Source of the DNA: Tetrahymena elliotti 4EA
Lineage: Eukaryota > Ciliophora > Oligohymenophorea > Hymenostomatida > Tetrahymenidae
Assembly: GCA_000231825.2 (NCBI GenBank)
Contig: JH720293.1
Location: forward strand, 2,418,001 to 2,482,000
Reading direction: 5' to 3'
Length of the DNA: 64,000 bases
Below the pieces are notes generated by a model. The model worked only from the letters and a program-made list of their open reading frames with translations, had not been told where the DNA came from and did not search any database. How positions within the stretch are numbered: the first letter of the stretch is position 1; each line of letters opens with the position of its first letter. Positions 1 through 14,156 of the stretch are shown here, piece by piece. The position numbers and the translations under genes were made by a program.

Positions 1-1773
1 TAATATAAAATATTTCTTCTTTACAAGATATTTAAATTTTGTATACTAATTTATATTTAATTCTTTCTTTAAAGTTATAACTAAATTGATCATGTGGCAG
101 CATAATATTTAGCTAATAGTTTAGCTGAATTTACTGATCTATTGATTTTGGAACTCAATCTCGGGTAAAAATTATTTATTAACTTAAATTAGTTAATTAT
201 TCAAATGTTATTTTATTGTTTTTATTTAAAAATTATTTTAATAAAAATTATTTTTCTAGGGGAAATTAAGTTCATTAAGTTGCATAATATAGAATACTTA
301 TTAGAATACTTAAAATGAAGAGATTAACTAAAAAAAAGATAATTTATTGATAAAAATTAAATAGATTTATCTCATAAACAAAGGATCAAGTATTAATTTA
401 TTTAACCTCATACAATTTTATGTTTTTAAAAAAAATCCTTTAGTGTCCTTTATTTAATATATTTAAAATCTATATTTTTAAATTCTATATTTTTTGTGAA
501 TCATTAAAAATTAGTAGTAAATTAAAGCTGAGTCTTTGCTTGTTTCTCTAAATTTAGAAATTTTATAAACATTATTTAAAAATGTAATATTTAATAAAAA
601 ATAATTATAATATTGAATAAAACTTTTTTAGAAAATTTAGTAAAAACAAATAATATTTAAATAAGTAATATAAAAAATACCATTTAAACATATTTTATGA
701 ATGTAAAAAAGTTAATATTTTCTTCAGTTTCTTTATTTTCACTTACTCTAATATTAAATATCCTCTTATCTTACTTAAAAATTGATTTTGTATTAAATAT
801 GTTAATAGATTGAAAATTATTTTAATTAAATAAAATCTAAAAATATTTTTTCAAAAAAATCAAAATAAAATTCCATTTAAAAAGATGATGATCCATTGTT
901 CACTCATTATATAAAGGAGTTTTTTTAATTTTTACTTATTCTTATAAGAAAAGAAGACTTTTTAATTGCATCATCTATATTCTTTGAGTTTACATAACTT
1001 TTACTGATTTCCATCATTTCATTTTTTAAGATACACCAAATAAATATATTTATAAATATATTATCTTCAAGAAATGAAAAGATTAGAAATAGAATAGGCT
1101 AGAACTATTTAAAAACTTTTTATTTAAGTTTAAATTAAATAAGATATTTTTCTGATATTTTTAGTTTTCTCAAATGTAGAAACATATTTTTTAGAAAAAG
1201 CATAAAATTGCCGAAAGGTTAATTTTTTGAGTAAATATAGTTTTGTTTGGATATACTTATTAATATTTTAAGTGTTAAAAGAACTTTTTGAAATTTACAC
1301 TCTAAAATTATGTAATTCGAAGGTTTATGAGGTGATTATAATATTAAAATTAACTTGACGATAGTAAGATTACTTTAATTAACAAAATTAAATATGATTA
1401 ATCAAAAAATTTAATGGTAAAATAATACAAAACTATATAAAATTGAGGATTTGGCATAAAAAGATAACCATATATTATTGATTTATAAAATTCTAATTAT
1501 TTACATAAAAAAAGATTGGATATTTCATTTCCTTCAAATCTATTTGTTCTTTATCTTTGAAAATAAATATTTTTCAAACAAGAAATAGTAAAATAAAGGC
1601 TAATTACAAAACTTTACTATTAGATCAATCATTTTAAACAATTAATTTACACTTTTTTAAAAACACTCTATCTTAAAACACAATACGATTTAGCCTTTAC
1701 TAAATTATTGAGTATCTAAAGTAATTGTAATAAATCGCAATTTTATCCCTTTGACTTAAACAGTGTTTCAAAG
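1..1773. other. A+T-rich intergenic region, no gene seen
   Basis: Very A+T-rich sequence with homopolymer runs. I found no convincing open frame on either strand using TGA as the only stop, and no tRNA- or rRNA-like stretch. It presumably carries the promoter of the cyclic-nucleotide-binding gene that starts at 1774 and the flank of a neighbour outside the window. Confidence 0.6.
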
Positions 1774-4700
1774 ATGGAAAAGAATTAAACTGATCAATCC
1801 TAAGATATAATTGAGTCTAATATAGATACAGAGGTATATTGAAATTTTAAAGATGATTTATATCATAAAGTATATTTATAAATTTTATCAAGCTTATATG
1901 TAGACTCTTAAAAAAATCTCCTCATACAAGAACAGAAGTCGATATTGATATTATTTCTACTCAGCTGAAGAATATAAAGTTTTTTGAACAATATAATAAT
2001 GATCATGATTCTGACATAATTAAATAATGTTGTAAGCAACTTCAAATAGAAACTTTTTAATAAAACGAAAAAGTATTTGAAATTGGTAATAGTTATTTAT
2101 TGAATCAAACAAATATTTTTTAAGTTTTTATTTTAAATTGAAAATATAAATATGTACGAAAAATAGGTAGTTTTGGAGAAAAGTTCTATATCATAATATA
2201 AGGAAAAGTTGGAGTTAATATAAAATTAACTAAGTAGGACATAGATTTGAAGTAAGTTAAAGAGTTAAAAGCAGGCGAATCATTTGGAGAAATAGCACTG
2301 ATTTATAAAAGACCTCGTCTTGCAACAATAAAGTGTCTTGAAAATTGTATCTTTGGAGTTTTAGCTCAAAAAAGCTATTAAAATACACTTTAATCTAAAG
2401 AGTTGAATAAAATGCTTAAAGAAATGTCCATTCTATATTCGATGGCATTGTTTAGTTCTTGGTCTTAAAATAAATTAAGAGATCTCTATTTGAATTCTAT
2501 GTGGCTGAATTACAAAAAAGGAGATTTAGTTTATGACATAGGGGATTCGGCAGATAGTTTATTTGTTATCCAAGAGGGAGAGTTTGTTGTAAATAATTTA
2601 CTGATTTCTTGTTAGAAAATCAAATTTTTAAAATAATTTCAAACATCTGATTTTTAAATATTTTCTTTTAAAAAAATTAGGTTTACACGAAATCAAATTT
2701 TGAAAAGATTGTTGGATAAGAAGATAACAAAGATGAGTTTGTTTAATTTAAACGCAAAATAAAGGCCAAAGATAGCAACAAAATTCAATAATTTTTAAAA
2801 GTAAAACGCTTTCGAAATTTATATTTTTAATAATTTTTACATTTGAAATAGGTTAGAATTCTTTGCTAAGGTGAATACTTTGGTGAAGAAGAAATTTTAA
2901 ACGAGTAAAAAAGGTCCTATAAAATCATATGCAATTCTTTTGAAGGAAAGGCTTTAATGATTAAAAAAGCTCATTTTTTGAATCATGTATTCTAAGATGA
3001 AATATCTAAATAGTATATTCTCAATAGATTGAAAGAAAAAAATTAATAGATAGAAGAAAGAATTCAGAGTATGAAAAATTCTTTGAAAGATTACAAGTAG
3101 TTTCTTTATTAAGATGTCAGTTTAGCTTAGTAATAAATACTTTAAAAAAGCAAGACCTAATAGTTTAAATATGATGCTTTGGATACCCATCAAATAATTG
3201 ATAAATTTATTACCTCTAAGAAATATTAAAATATTGAATCAGATGATAGAAGCTCTGTTCGAGGAAATTCAAATTCTCCTTTAAAACCCCAAAGAACACT
3301 ACCAGCAATCTAGTCAATTACTTCTTTTTCATAATTAGATTAATTAGAACCCTCAAGCCCTTTAAAATCTTAAACAAATATTCAGAGATAGAGTACAATA
3401 TCGATTAGCGATCAGCTCTCAAATGGTTCTCCTACTTCTAAATAGTTGAAACTTAGATTTTAGACATCTAATTAAGTTGGAAACATTTCACCTCCCAAAT
3501 TATCAGAAGTTACATAATGTACAAATAGAAATTATGAAATGTATTTGATAGAGTCTCCTGTAAGAATTCAACTTAGTCCATCTAAGAGATCAAACAAATA
3601 AATGAGATAGTTAAATTTTAATCTTAATGATAATTTATAATACGCTCCTTCAACAAATAAATAAATTTAATCAATGATGAACATTTAAGATGAGTCAGAA
3701 ACTTAAACCTCATCTCAAAAAAACATCTAACAACCTAAATCTATGGTTTTTTAAGATGAATATTTCTAATAATCTCCTTCGAATACTAAAAATTAGGTCA
3801 TCCCAAATATGTTCAGTTGTTAAATTAATTAAAATTCATAATAAGTTACTTCCAGAACAAATGTTAGTATAGCTCAACATCTTTCATAAAAAAATCAGAG
3901 TAAATTTCATTTTGATCTCAATTAATTTTTTAGAATTTTATTTATTCTCATACTTTTCATTTAAAAACAGATACAAAATTAAATTTATTATCAAAAGATA
4001 AATAAAATGATTTCAATTAGATAAATGAAAATAATACAGAAAAAATCAGCAGACCAGATTAGTTTGAAGCTAAAAATTAAAATATAAGCTAAGATGAAAA
4101 TAAATAAACAATATCTAAAGAAGGTTTGAGAGAAAATCCTTTAAAAAACTCATAATTGTTTGATCTTAAAGATTGTGATAATAGTCTATTAAAAAATAGA
4201 AAATTTTCAAGCAACTCTCCTATTAAAGTTAAGGCAGAATCTTAAATGAATACTCCAGATAATTATTCGAAAGAAAAAACTAAACTAAAACTGTAACTAA
4301 AACCTGGCTTTGTAAGTGTTGATTCCACTCCAATAGATAGTTAGGTTAGATTAAATTTTGTTAGATAAAAAAAACTGTAAAATAATTTAGGTGCTATTAT
4401 ACCAATATCTACAACTTGTTAGAGTTTTTCACAGGCAACTCAAGATATTCATCAGAATCTTTTATAATAGAAATAGAAATCTTTACTTTAAAGAAAAACT
4501 GTTAATTCTAATTTTAAGACCAATCCTACTTAAATTGAAACAGGATTTAACTTATTTTAAGCTTTAGATTAAGAAGAACAAAATACTTTAAGCAGATAAA
4601 TTAGTTAAAAGGTTAATCACTAATAAGAAATGATTAATTTAAAAAATCATTAAAAAACTTATATCAGACAGTGGAGACAAAGAAGTAATACTAACAGCTT

Positions 4701-5925
4701 ATAAAATAAGCTGTATTATTCTTTAAATTAGAATTCGTAAAATAACTAAAGCATAGATCATTCTAAATTAGAGAATTAAACTTTGCTTTTAAATTAGCAA
4801 AACCCAAACGAAACTCATTCAGAGAATAAAGTTGATCCATAAAATAAAAGCACAAAAAATTTTATGCAAATTTTAGAAAATTTTAACTATGATTTCTAAA
4901 AAGATAATGAGCTTAACCCATATCTAAAAAAGAAAATAAAAAATATAGTTAAAAACAAAAATTAAGCTGATGCAGCTATTCTCGGATTGAGCTAGGATAT
5001 TATAAAAAATAATATCATAGCCCTTCAACCAGCTGAGAATAAAGGAGGTAGTTAAATCGAAAGTTATCCTCAAATTTAGCTACCAATTCGTTGTCAGTCA
5101 ATGCTAAGCATATAAATGCCAAATAAAAGTAATACTTAACTAAATGAATTAAATTCTACCAACAAACAAGGTTTCTTAGCATTAAAAAGGCCATTATTGT
5201 AATAGAGTCCTAATAAATAAGATTTAGATCAAATAAAGAATGTTCTTGAAGCCTTTGATCAGAAATCTAAAACAAGGACTTCATTTTAAAAACTAAATTT
5301 TCAATCTGCATCTAATTTGAAGGGTCTTTAGTAAATTAGTGGTAAAAATGAAAACAATAACGAACCAAGTGCTTTGAAAGGCATTCCTCAAAATAAATAA
5401 AAAATTCTAAAGAATTTAATATCAAAACAGCAAGTATAGATTTATTTCTAAAAATAATTGCAAATGCTCAATAAAGCTAATAAGTAACAAACATAAAATT
5501 AAAATTAAGTAGAAGAAGTTGAATAACAAAAAATAAAATCTCTTCAAGAAGGCTAGTAATAAAAGCTAAAAACCGATGTTGATCGAAAGAGAAAAACAGT
5601 ATGCTCATATTTCGAATAAACAGGTAAAAATAAAATGAACGAATTTGATACAGAGACAATAAACTCCAACCGTCTGCAAATAAGACCACAAAATTTAAAA
5701 ATTGAATCACTTTCGCCTAAAAAAACATCTTAAAACTCCGAAAGATTTCTAAAAAGTGGAAATAATCTTTAATTTCCTTCATTTTCTACATAATTATCAA
5801 TCAATCCAAATTTATCCAATCAAAAATTACAAGAAAGTTAAATTTCAATAAAAGTATCTCAAAATTCTTCTCCTAAACACAATAAGAATAAATCTTAACC
5901 TACTACTGTGTTTAATTTAATTTGA
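1774..5925 (+). CDS. Cyclic-nucleotide-binding domain protein with long Q/N-rich tail
   Basis: Six exons: 1774-1833, 1893-2085, 2167-2588, 2681-2800, 2852-3899, 3971-5925, giving 1,265 residues and a TGA stop. The N-terminal third holds at least two cyclic-nucleotide-binding (CAP/PKA-R type) folds. The first has the signature GESFGEIALIYKRPRLATI, matching the phosphate-binding cassette of PKA regulatory subunits (G-E-x-A-L plus R-x-A). The second has GEYFGEEEIL, where the A-L-I and R-A positions are lost, so it may not bind nucleotide. Exon 2 opens with a conserved-looking segment (K-x-x-P-H-T-R-T-x-x-D) often found before ciliate cNBDs. The remaining roughly 900 residues are low-complexity Gln/Asn/Ser/Lys sequence with no recognisable domain. 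There is no kinase or channel segment, so it is probably a cytosolic or cytoskeletal cAMP/cGMP-responsive protein. The CAG acceptor at 3970 was chosen because it alone restores the downstream frame. Confidence 0.88.
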
Positions 5926-6315
5926 AAAAAAGGCTCAAATACATTATTACTAAATTATTTTTAATATATTTTTCTACTACGTATCTTTGCATCTCTTGTT
6001 ACCATTTGTAATCAAATTGTTAATTTACATTTTTTAAAATTTGAAAAACAACAACCTTAAAAAAATCTTTTTGCATTTTATCATAATTAAATCCAATAAA
6101 TTAAAAATTATCAAAAAATTATTATTTGTTATTGAAGTAATATCTTAATGAATAAACTAGAATAAATTTTCCGCAAGTTTTTAGGCTAAATCAGTAAGCT
6201 TGATAACTAATGTTAATTTGCAATAGTAGGATGTTTGCTTGTAATGGTTTACATATTCTCAAAGATGAATTTATAAAGAAAAAGAAACAAAATTTAGTAC
6301 AAATAATTTAGATAA
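5926..6315. other. Intergenic region
   Basis: A+T-rich spacer between two genes on the same strand, about 390 bp. Nothing beyond presumed 3' and 5' untranslated sequence can be supported. Confidence 0.6.
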
Positions 6316-6729
6316 ATGGCCAATCTACTTGTTAACAAAGATAAATAAAAAAGAGATGGAATATTATGGTTCTTTAATCTATTTTTATTCACTTTTTTTT
6401 TAACCTTATTTACCTTTATCTTCATGTATGCTGCGCATGAATTTTAGCTTAAACCAATTACTACCTTTCTCAGTATTTTGAAGCTAAAATATGATGATCT
6501 ATTATTTTACCTTAAAGTTGGATTAGCTATCTAGAGCTTTATCTGCATGATTTTATATAAAATAGTAAACCATTATAGTAAAAAGCTTTATAATCAAGGT
6601 GTTATGTCTGATTCTAAAGTTCAAGAAGAAAGAGATAAGATGCTAAAAGAATAAGAAAAGAAAGAAACAAATACAAATCCAGATATTGATTATCAAATTA
6701 AATAATAAGATAAAAAGAAAAATGAATGA
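6316..6729 (+). CDS. Small hypothetical two-helix membrane protein
   Basis: Single exon, 137 residues, ATG to TGA. Residues about 17-40 form a strongly hydrophobic helix (Trp/Phe/Leu-rich, ending near MYAAHEF) and residues about 66-85 a second one (YLKVGLAIQSFICMILYKIV). A highly charged Lys/Glu/Gln-rich C-terminal tail of about 50 residues follows, probably coiled coil and cytosolic. It uses TAA/TAG as glutamine codons. I do not recognise the family; the layout (two helices plus charged tail) resembles small ER or mitochondrial membrane factors, but no function can be assigned. It stands alone between the cNBD gene and the convergent AlkB-like gene. Confidence 0.75.
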
Positions 6730-7198
6730 GCTTCTTAGAAATTTAAAAGCTAAGAATAATGAGGAGTAGGTTATTATATTTGAAAAAGCTTTTGATAAAT
6801 AATTTATAGACATAAATTATAATTATTACAAAAATGTAAATTTAATATTATTGAGTATAAATGATTGTTTTTTTATTTGCTGTTTTCATAATAATTTCTT
6901 AAATTCGTGTTAACAAATACTAAATTAATCCTGATAAAAAAATTGTAAGTATTTATCATTAATATAATCTAGTAGATCTTAAGCATTTTTGCTTTTAGAA
7001 TTTGAGTTGATAATTTACAACAATAAAAATTATCATAAAAAATAAAGATATTATCGAAGATATTTGAATATTATTTTTTTATTTTTAAATTATCTTTTTT
7101 TGTTTAAAATTAAATTAATTTTATGTTTTTAACAAATTTCAATTTTAATCTTGTGGATATTATTTATTTATCAATTATTTACAAACTTTTTTATGTTA
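6730..7198. other. Convergent intergenic region
   Basis: A+T-rich spacer between the 3' ends of two convergent genes. Nothing else recognisable. Confidence 0.6.
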
Positions 7199-7975
7199 TC
7201 AAAGCTATTAGGTCTTTTTAAAGTAATTGGGAGGAACTTCAGAGTCTTCTCCTCTTTTTACTTTCTTAGTACCTTCAAATAGGACATGGCGAAAAGTAAG
7301 ACTAACTCGTCTATATGATTCATTTTTAACTAAAGTTTATTGTGTGATAGGATTTTAAATTTCTTTCATTTTAGAAACTCCATGCTCCCATTTATATCTA
7401 GAGTCTGATGTTAATACATATAGACTTCTAGGTTCAAGATATAATTAGATTTTATTTTCCTTATTTTCTACTTCTCTTAATGCGAGGTAACTTGGATTAT
7501 GAAGACTTAATCCTGCTATAATTGGTCCAAATGCCTATACATTCTCAACATGACATCCTAATTTATCTTTACTATCATATTCATTTACAAGACATTAATT
7601 TGGTGGGTAAGAAGCTTCAAATACTTCATCATTTATTAATCTTTATATTAGCCAGTCAAAAACAGAGAGATCTAAGGCTCTTTCGCTTTAGGAAGATTCC
7701 GGTTGAATTTCAGATAAATTATGTCTTGTATGATAATATACAACTCCATAATGCTACTATCTTCTTCTAATATTTACTAGCCATTAATTATTATCTACAA
7801 TCTTAGAAAGTGCCTCTGCTTCACTTTCATTCACGTAATTCGGAAAATACATCAAACCTTTAATTTATTATGGTTTAGAATCTACATGAAAAATGATATC
7901 CTTTTCTTGGCATATCCTCTTAGCCTTTGATTGAATAGTTTGGCAAAATCTATAAAATATTTTGAATGTAAGCAT
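7199..7975 (-). CDS. AlkB-like Fe(II)/2-oxoglutarate dioxygenase
   Basis: Intronless, 258 residues. The fold signatures of the AlkB/ALKBH superfamily are in order: substrate-lid region (Y-x-V-V-Y-Y-H-T-R-H, about residues 76-85), N-E-Y then L-G-C-H-V-E (His142, Glu144), the strand FGPIIAGLSL (149-158), LEPRSLYVLTSDSRYKWEHG (180-199, with His198) and RRVSLTFR (222-229). Family knowledge: an H-x-D...H triad binds iron and the Arg in the last motif binds 2-oxoglutarate. Here the second iron ligand is Glu rather than Asp. The distal motifs resemble eukaryotic ALKBH proteins more than bacterial AlkB. The substrate could be nucleic acid or protein; sequence alone does not say. The ATG at 7975 is the first in frame. 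Confidence 0.87.
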
Positions 7976-8905
7976 AATAAAGATATTTTGTAATTTCTAC
8001 TAATAAAATTAAGCTATAAATAACAATGTTTTATGAATTTGAAGTGCATTTAAAAATATTTAGTTTTCTAGAAATATCATAACTTAAACAAAATTTTAAA
8101 TAATATCTACCAACCAATAAGTTTTTTCTGTTATATTTTAAAATGAGCCATGCCTTTTAGCTATCAAAATGAATATTTTAAGTGTAAGAATAATAAAATT
8201 AACCAAAAAAAGATCTCCTAATGTCTTAAAAAGTTAAACAAAATACTACTTTTGTAGAAATCTTTTTCAAATTATTATTAAAGTGAGATTTAAAGAAACT
8301 TACAAAAACAAAAGAAAAATATTTTTTTTGTTTTATTTTTTTAGAATATCTTTCTTTAAATACAAAATCAAATATGAAACAATATAAATCAATTTAAATT
8401 TTAATAATTATATTTGAAGATTTGATTAAAATTATGAAAAACATATTTTTTTGATGTAATTCTTGCAAAAATGAAAAGGAAATAAAGCAATACACTATCA
8501 ATTTGAAAATATTAAAAGTATAATTTTGTTTTTTTAAATGATATCTTGAAAATTTTTCCAAAATTTCAAATAATTATTTATTGGTTGGTTGATAATACTT
8601 ATTTAAGCTTAAAAATATTATATATTACTAGTGTTTTAGAAATATTAAAAATGTTTCATTAATAAATTATTTTAGACTTAGAATTGGTTAAATTTGTATA
8701 ATATGTTTTTCAATTATTGTAAATAAATTTAAATTGCTTTTGTAGAGGATATTAATTACTTATTCATGCCAGCTTTTTTTAAAAATTTATATATGAAAAA
8801 GTGAATTCAAAAAAGTATTGGTAAAAATAGTGTAGTAATATATTTATTATTCAAACTACTTTGATTTTTAAAAATTTAATATAATTATCAATATAAGCAA
8901 ATTAT
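7976..8905. other. Divergent intergenic region
   Basis: About 930 bp of A+T-rich DNA between the divergent AlkB-like and coiled-coil genes, presumably holding both promoters. No conserved element or open frame stood out. Confidence 0.6.
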
Positions 8906-11900
8906 ATGTATTCAAATAATAGCTCAAGATTTTAGTCTGAAAATTATAGTGGGGCAGAGGAAGGATCAAATATGACCTTTGCTCACAATAAAAAGGGAGG
9001 ACCTACTTTAGAATCTGTAGAAAGCCCAAGATTTAATGATGATAAAATTAGGCTGAGTACTAAATCTTCGCAGTAGAATAATTCAAAAAATCAAAGTACT
9101 CTTATGGGATAATTTTCAAATGAATCTTCGCTTATGAATTCATAAATAGCAAGTACTAGCAATTATGATTTCATTTAAAGCAAAGGATACCAATAAGGAA
9201 ATAGTTTAACTGAAAGCTTATAAAGATATAAAAACATGATGAACCAAATACAGTAAAAGGACTAGACAATTTAAAGTGAAAAATTTGATATTTTATCAGA
9301 TTAAAAAATTGCTACTAAACCAAGCACTTACATAGAAAGAAAAACAGAATCAACTAATATTCCTCAAACTACAGGAGGTAGCAATTTTAATATGAGTGGA
9401 TCTTCAAATAGCTCCATTCAATCTACCCAAAAAAAGCTAAAATAATCAAATCTATAATAATATGGGAATAATCGCTTGGAAGATATTGAAGATATAGAAA
9501 ACTACGATAGCAGTAATAATGAAGAAAGTGGAGTTGCAGATTAATTGAGAAAATTGAGAGAAAAAGATTATTTTGAAGACACTGAAAGTGAATAATCATT
9601 TGATAGAGAGCTGAACACTCGCTTAAAAATGATTGAAGTTAAAAAAAAACTTATGAATACAAGTGTTACCTCTAGTAATTTTAATAGTGCAGCTTAACAA
9701 AATAATTTAAACCAAAATGCATCTATAAATAGCAGTATAAATAGCTCTTAAGCTTTTAATTAGTTAGAGTCATCTAATTCTAAATTGAATATCCATCAAG
9801 GAGCAAATAAATCAGCCGGATTAATAGTTGGAGCAAAGAAAAATTAAAACATTTTACAAAATAATTCATTGTACAATGAATTAATAGATAAAAAAAGTCC
9901 ATAAGTATAAGAAAACAATACTTAAAACAATAAAATGGCAAAAATTTGGGAAAACCATCTTAATTAATTTTTAGACTCCTCAAGTGGTGCACAAAAGCAA
10001 CTAAATATGAGTAGCAATTCTGTTTAGAATTAACAAAATAACTATTAGATTCAGCAAGAATTTGCATAACCCTAATAAAATAACATGAGTATGGATGAGC
10101 ACAATCTTTCTAATTAATCTTCGATGCTTAGAGCCTCAAGGTTAGATCAATCAGAATAGCTTGCTAATCACAATTAGTAATCTGTATTAGGACTCAATTC
10201 ACGTTTTTAAAATAGTACACTCTAGAGCAGGTACTCATTTATTGAGAATGACTAATCTCGTAACTAGCCTAATAAGAGTTTTGACAATAGTGATAAAAAA
10301 AATATATCAAGAACAATATATAACAGCAGCAGAAACAATAATAATATGATTTTGGTAGGAAGATTTATAGGTTCAGGTTAGAGTAGCTAACATGTTGCTC
10401 CTTTACCAAATCATAGTAAATCTAATAGTAATATAAATATAAGCAATGTGCTTACTGATAATATTCCTGACAGAAAATCTGATAATATAAATACTGTTAA
10501 CTAAAAGAATTCCTTTATTTAACAAGAAAAAAATGCTATCAACAAGAGTAATTTTTTAGATGATCAGAGCATAATTCATCAAAAAGGATAATCTATTGGA
10601 GCTTATTAACTGAATGAAAATAATGAAATTTCTTAAATATCTGCATTAGATCATTTACAAAATGTAGAAGAACATGATTATTAAGATTAATAAGAACATC
10701 TCAATAACTTTTAGTATTAATATTAAGATCAAAATTTATAAAATCATAATGAATAAAGCCTAGCTTAAAATTAAGAAGAGTTAACTGAATATTCATAGAG
10801 TGCTATTTCAAACAGTGACATCAAACTTAATTCTTAGTTACAAAATAATTTATTTGCAAAAAAGAATAATTCCAATAATGCTTTTAATCAAAGTAATTTA
10901 AGATAAAATATCTCTTATCCTTCAAATTTTAACTAAAATCAACAAATTAATGTTTAAAATTTAAAGTATAATAATGATAACTAAACTAATCAATAAATAT
11001 ATGACTAAGACCCTGAAACCTAAACTTAAAAATTTGTGACTCTTTCACAAGATTTTGATGAGTAGAGTTTATACATATAAAAATAAAATTAATCATAAAT
11101 ATAACAAAATTAGTAGGATTAGTTGCAAGTAGCTCAGAAATTATAAAGAAATTTATTCTAATAAGATTCAGTAATAGATCACTATCAAGATGAAATCAAT
11201 TAGTAAGTAAATTCAAAAGAAAGATAATTCACTTCTTAATTTGAAACAAAATCAAATAATGAAAGCTTTGTAAGCAACAACAGCTATCAGTAAAATTAGT
11301 ACTATCAATAATCATAACAAAGTGCAGACCAAGCTGCTAAGAGTTCTACAACAGGATTAACATATTCTTAAAAGTAACAAAGTGTATCTTCTATGTCATC
11401 TCCTCCTAATTAGCATAATTATAATTTTAGAGATTAATAACACTTTGAACATGAAATTTAAAGAGAAAAATTTATTGATCATATTGAAGAAGTTATCAGC
11501 AACTAAGAAACCAAGCAATTTTTAATCAAGCATTTGACTTAAAATGCAAATTCATTTGAGAATAGTATTTACTTTGTACATTTCATTGATATGATTTAAA
11601 ATGAGTTTGGAGAAGTAGTTAAATTTGAAGAAGACATAGATAAGATACAATTTGAAGAGATTCTTTAGACTAAGTTAACTACTAATGATGAAGAAAGAGT
11701 ATCTCTTAATGCTTTGCAAATATTCACAAAAGACTGTGGTTTACATGAAAGAATCACAAGCATAGCCTAATAAATAAAAAATGACTCTAAATAAAGAGAA
11801 AAAGATAATATTAATAAAAAAATTTTCTAAGAAATCAACAGTTTAAGCAAAATTCTTGAACAAAAAAGTAAAGAGCTTGCAAAAAAAGAAAAATCATTGA

Positions 11901-14156
11901 TAGAACGTGAACAGAATCTAAAGTAAAAAGAATAAGACTTCAAGAGTATTCTTAAAGGTGAGTATGATGTAATGATTTTTAGTTTAGATGAGGCAGTTAA
12001 AGAAAGAAGTATTGAAGTAAACAAAAAAATTATTTAACTTGAAAGAAATCTGAAAAATAAAATGAAAATAATTGAAACAAAATCAAAAGAAATAAAATAA
12101 ATTACTTCTAACTCTTCTGCAAATGCTGATAAATTTAAATCAAAATTAGCAGCCCAAGAAAAGTAAGCTGAATTCTTAAAGATAAAAACATAAGATTTAG
12201 AAAAGAAATATGTTATTGAACAAGAAAAGAATGCCACTCTTTAGTAAAAGTATGATAACCTTTTAAAGAAGCATAAAGATTTAGAAAAATATATTAAAGA
12301 ACTTTAAGGAAGTATGTAGTAATTAAGCAACAATAGGTAACGTGTAAGCCATAGTCCTGATGCTAATGCTCCTCTTTCATATTCAGAGTCTGGGTAAATA
12401 TTTAAATTTATATTTTATTTGGCCTTTTAATTTTTTATTAATGTTTTTTAAAATAAAAAATAGAATGGAATCATAATTTAGATAATCTGAGGGAACTACT
12501 AAAAGAAATGCTTCTTCTAATGTTGGTTAATATGCAGATATGCCTTCTCCAATTAAAATAGATTCTATGGATGAAGAAGAACTTAAAATGGGAGAAATAA
12601 CTATAAATGAAATTAACTAGGCACTTCATAATGGAATTAACTAATGGAATAATACAGATTTAAAAACTACCCAGGTAACTGGAGTTATTACTGGTAAAAA
12701 GAAAGTTGTAGGAAGCTCTACTACTGCATAATCTACCACAGGTACAGCTTTGAAGAAAAAAGCTCCTATAGGTCCTATGGGAGCTAGCACAACTACAGAT
12801 GAAGAAGTAAAAGTATTGCTTAGTGTGGTTTAAATAATAATGAATAATATTAAGACTACTCTTCCTCTAATTATGAACATAAATAATAAAGGATAAAATG
12901 ACTCAATAAGTTAGCTAAGTGAAAGCTGTATAGATTTAAGTATAGCAGCTGCAAAGAATTCCTAAATTGATGTAGGAGAGTTTCTTTACCCATGCTTTAA
13001 CAATTTGGTAAGTAGTTTAGTGGAAATAATACCATCTCTTTTAGTTAAACAATGTACCCCTAAGCATCTTTATGGAATAGTTGACCTTATGTTTAGAGCT
13101 ATAAGTTTCAAATTTCGATATACTTAACATCAAAAATAAAATAAAAAGCCTATGTAAAATTCCATACTTTCAGAAGAAATCCTTGAAAGTACCAGAAATA
13201 TAATCAAATCTCATTAAGATCACATTAATGAAATTATGATGAATCCAAAAAAACCTACAGAGCTAACCTTTATTCCATAGACAGCTTTCTGGAAGAGAAA
13301 GATAAAAGTAATTCCTAAGAAATAAACAACTGGTGAAAAGACTAGCACAGCATTATCTCGCTTAAGTGGTTAAACTACTAATGTAAGCTTCTAGTTATTT
13401 TCTAATGAAGAAGTATAAAAAGAGATGCTCTAGGTATTTAAGTAATATATGGATCACTCTGAATTATTATTAAAAAGAAAGGTTCCTATTTCAAGTGTTG
13501 AGTAACAAGGAAAAGCCTAAAATAATTAAGGAGTAGCTATGGTATTTGACTTTACTGAAAACTCTGCTGCTAATGAAAAGAGTAATGCTGGATCAAAAAG
13601 TTAACAATTTGAGAATTAAAAATATATTTTGATGACTAGAATAGATTTATAAGTTATGACCCTAATACTTTAAGTTTTAAGTAAAGAAAGTATAAATGCT
13701 ATATAATCTATATTAGTTGACATAAGTAACGAGAATGAGAATTTAAATGACTTCTTACGTAGCTACATAATAAATATTGGATTTGTAGAAATACTGGTCT
13801 GGCGTATGATATAAAGCAAAGAGGATGCTTTACTAATTGAACTTAGTACTAATTTAATGTGGAGTATGTGCACAAATGGATCTCACTATAATTAATTTAT
13901 TCAAGATATAAGCGAAGATAATGTAATCTCTAAACTCATTAATATTTTTGAAAAATATTCAAATAATTACAACATTTGTGAAAAGCTTTCAGTTATAATT
14001 TAGAGAATATCCTACCATAATAGTAACCTAAAAGATAGACTTACATCAAAATAAATATAAACATTTAAAAATAAGCTTGTAGAAGCAGAATATTCCAAAG
14101 AAGACAGTGAATTCTTAGTTGCAAATCTTCGTACTATTTTACAAAATCTAGAATGA
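8906..14156 (+). CDS. Large Q/N/S-rich coiled-coil protein with helical C-terminal domain
   Basis: Two exons, 8906-12393 and 12464-14156, encoding 1,726 residues. Residues 1 to about 850 are low-complexity Asn/Gln/Ser sequence. Residues about 850-960 are more ordered and acidic, and about 960-1135 form a long coiled coil of Lys/Glu/Gln heptads. After the single intron comes a structured region (about 1,165-1,726) with helical hairpins such as LIELSTNLMWSMC and SKLINIFEKY followed by CEKLSVIIQRIS. This looks like an armadillo/HEAT-type solenoid, although no diagnostic repeat is clear. The layout (disordered N-terminus, coiled coil, alpha-solenoid) is common in cytoskeletal or basal-body scaffolds. 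I do not recognise the family. The intron is the standard A+T-rich GT-AG kind, and the join preserves the frame. Confidence 0.8.

Noticed and set aside
884..1005. Possible C/D snoRNA (ATGATGA at 885, CTGA near 1002)
   Set aside because: The boxes are about 115 nt apart and no rRNA-complementary guide was recognised between them.
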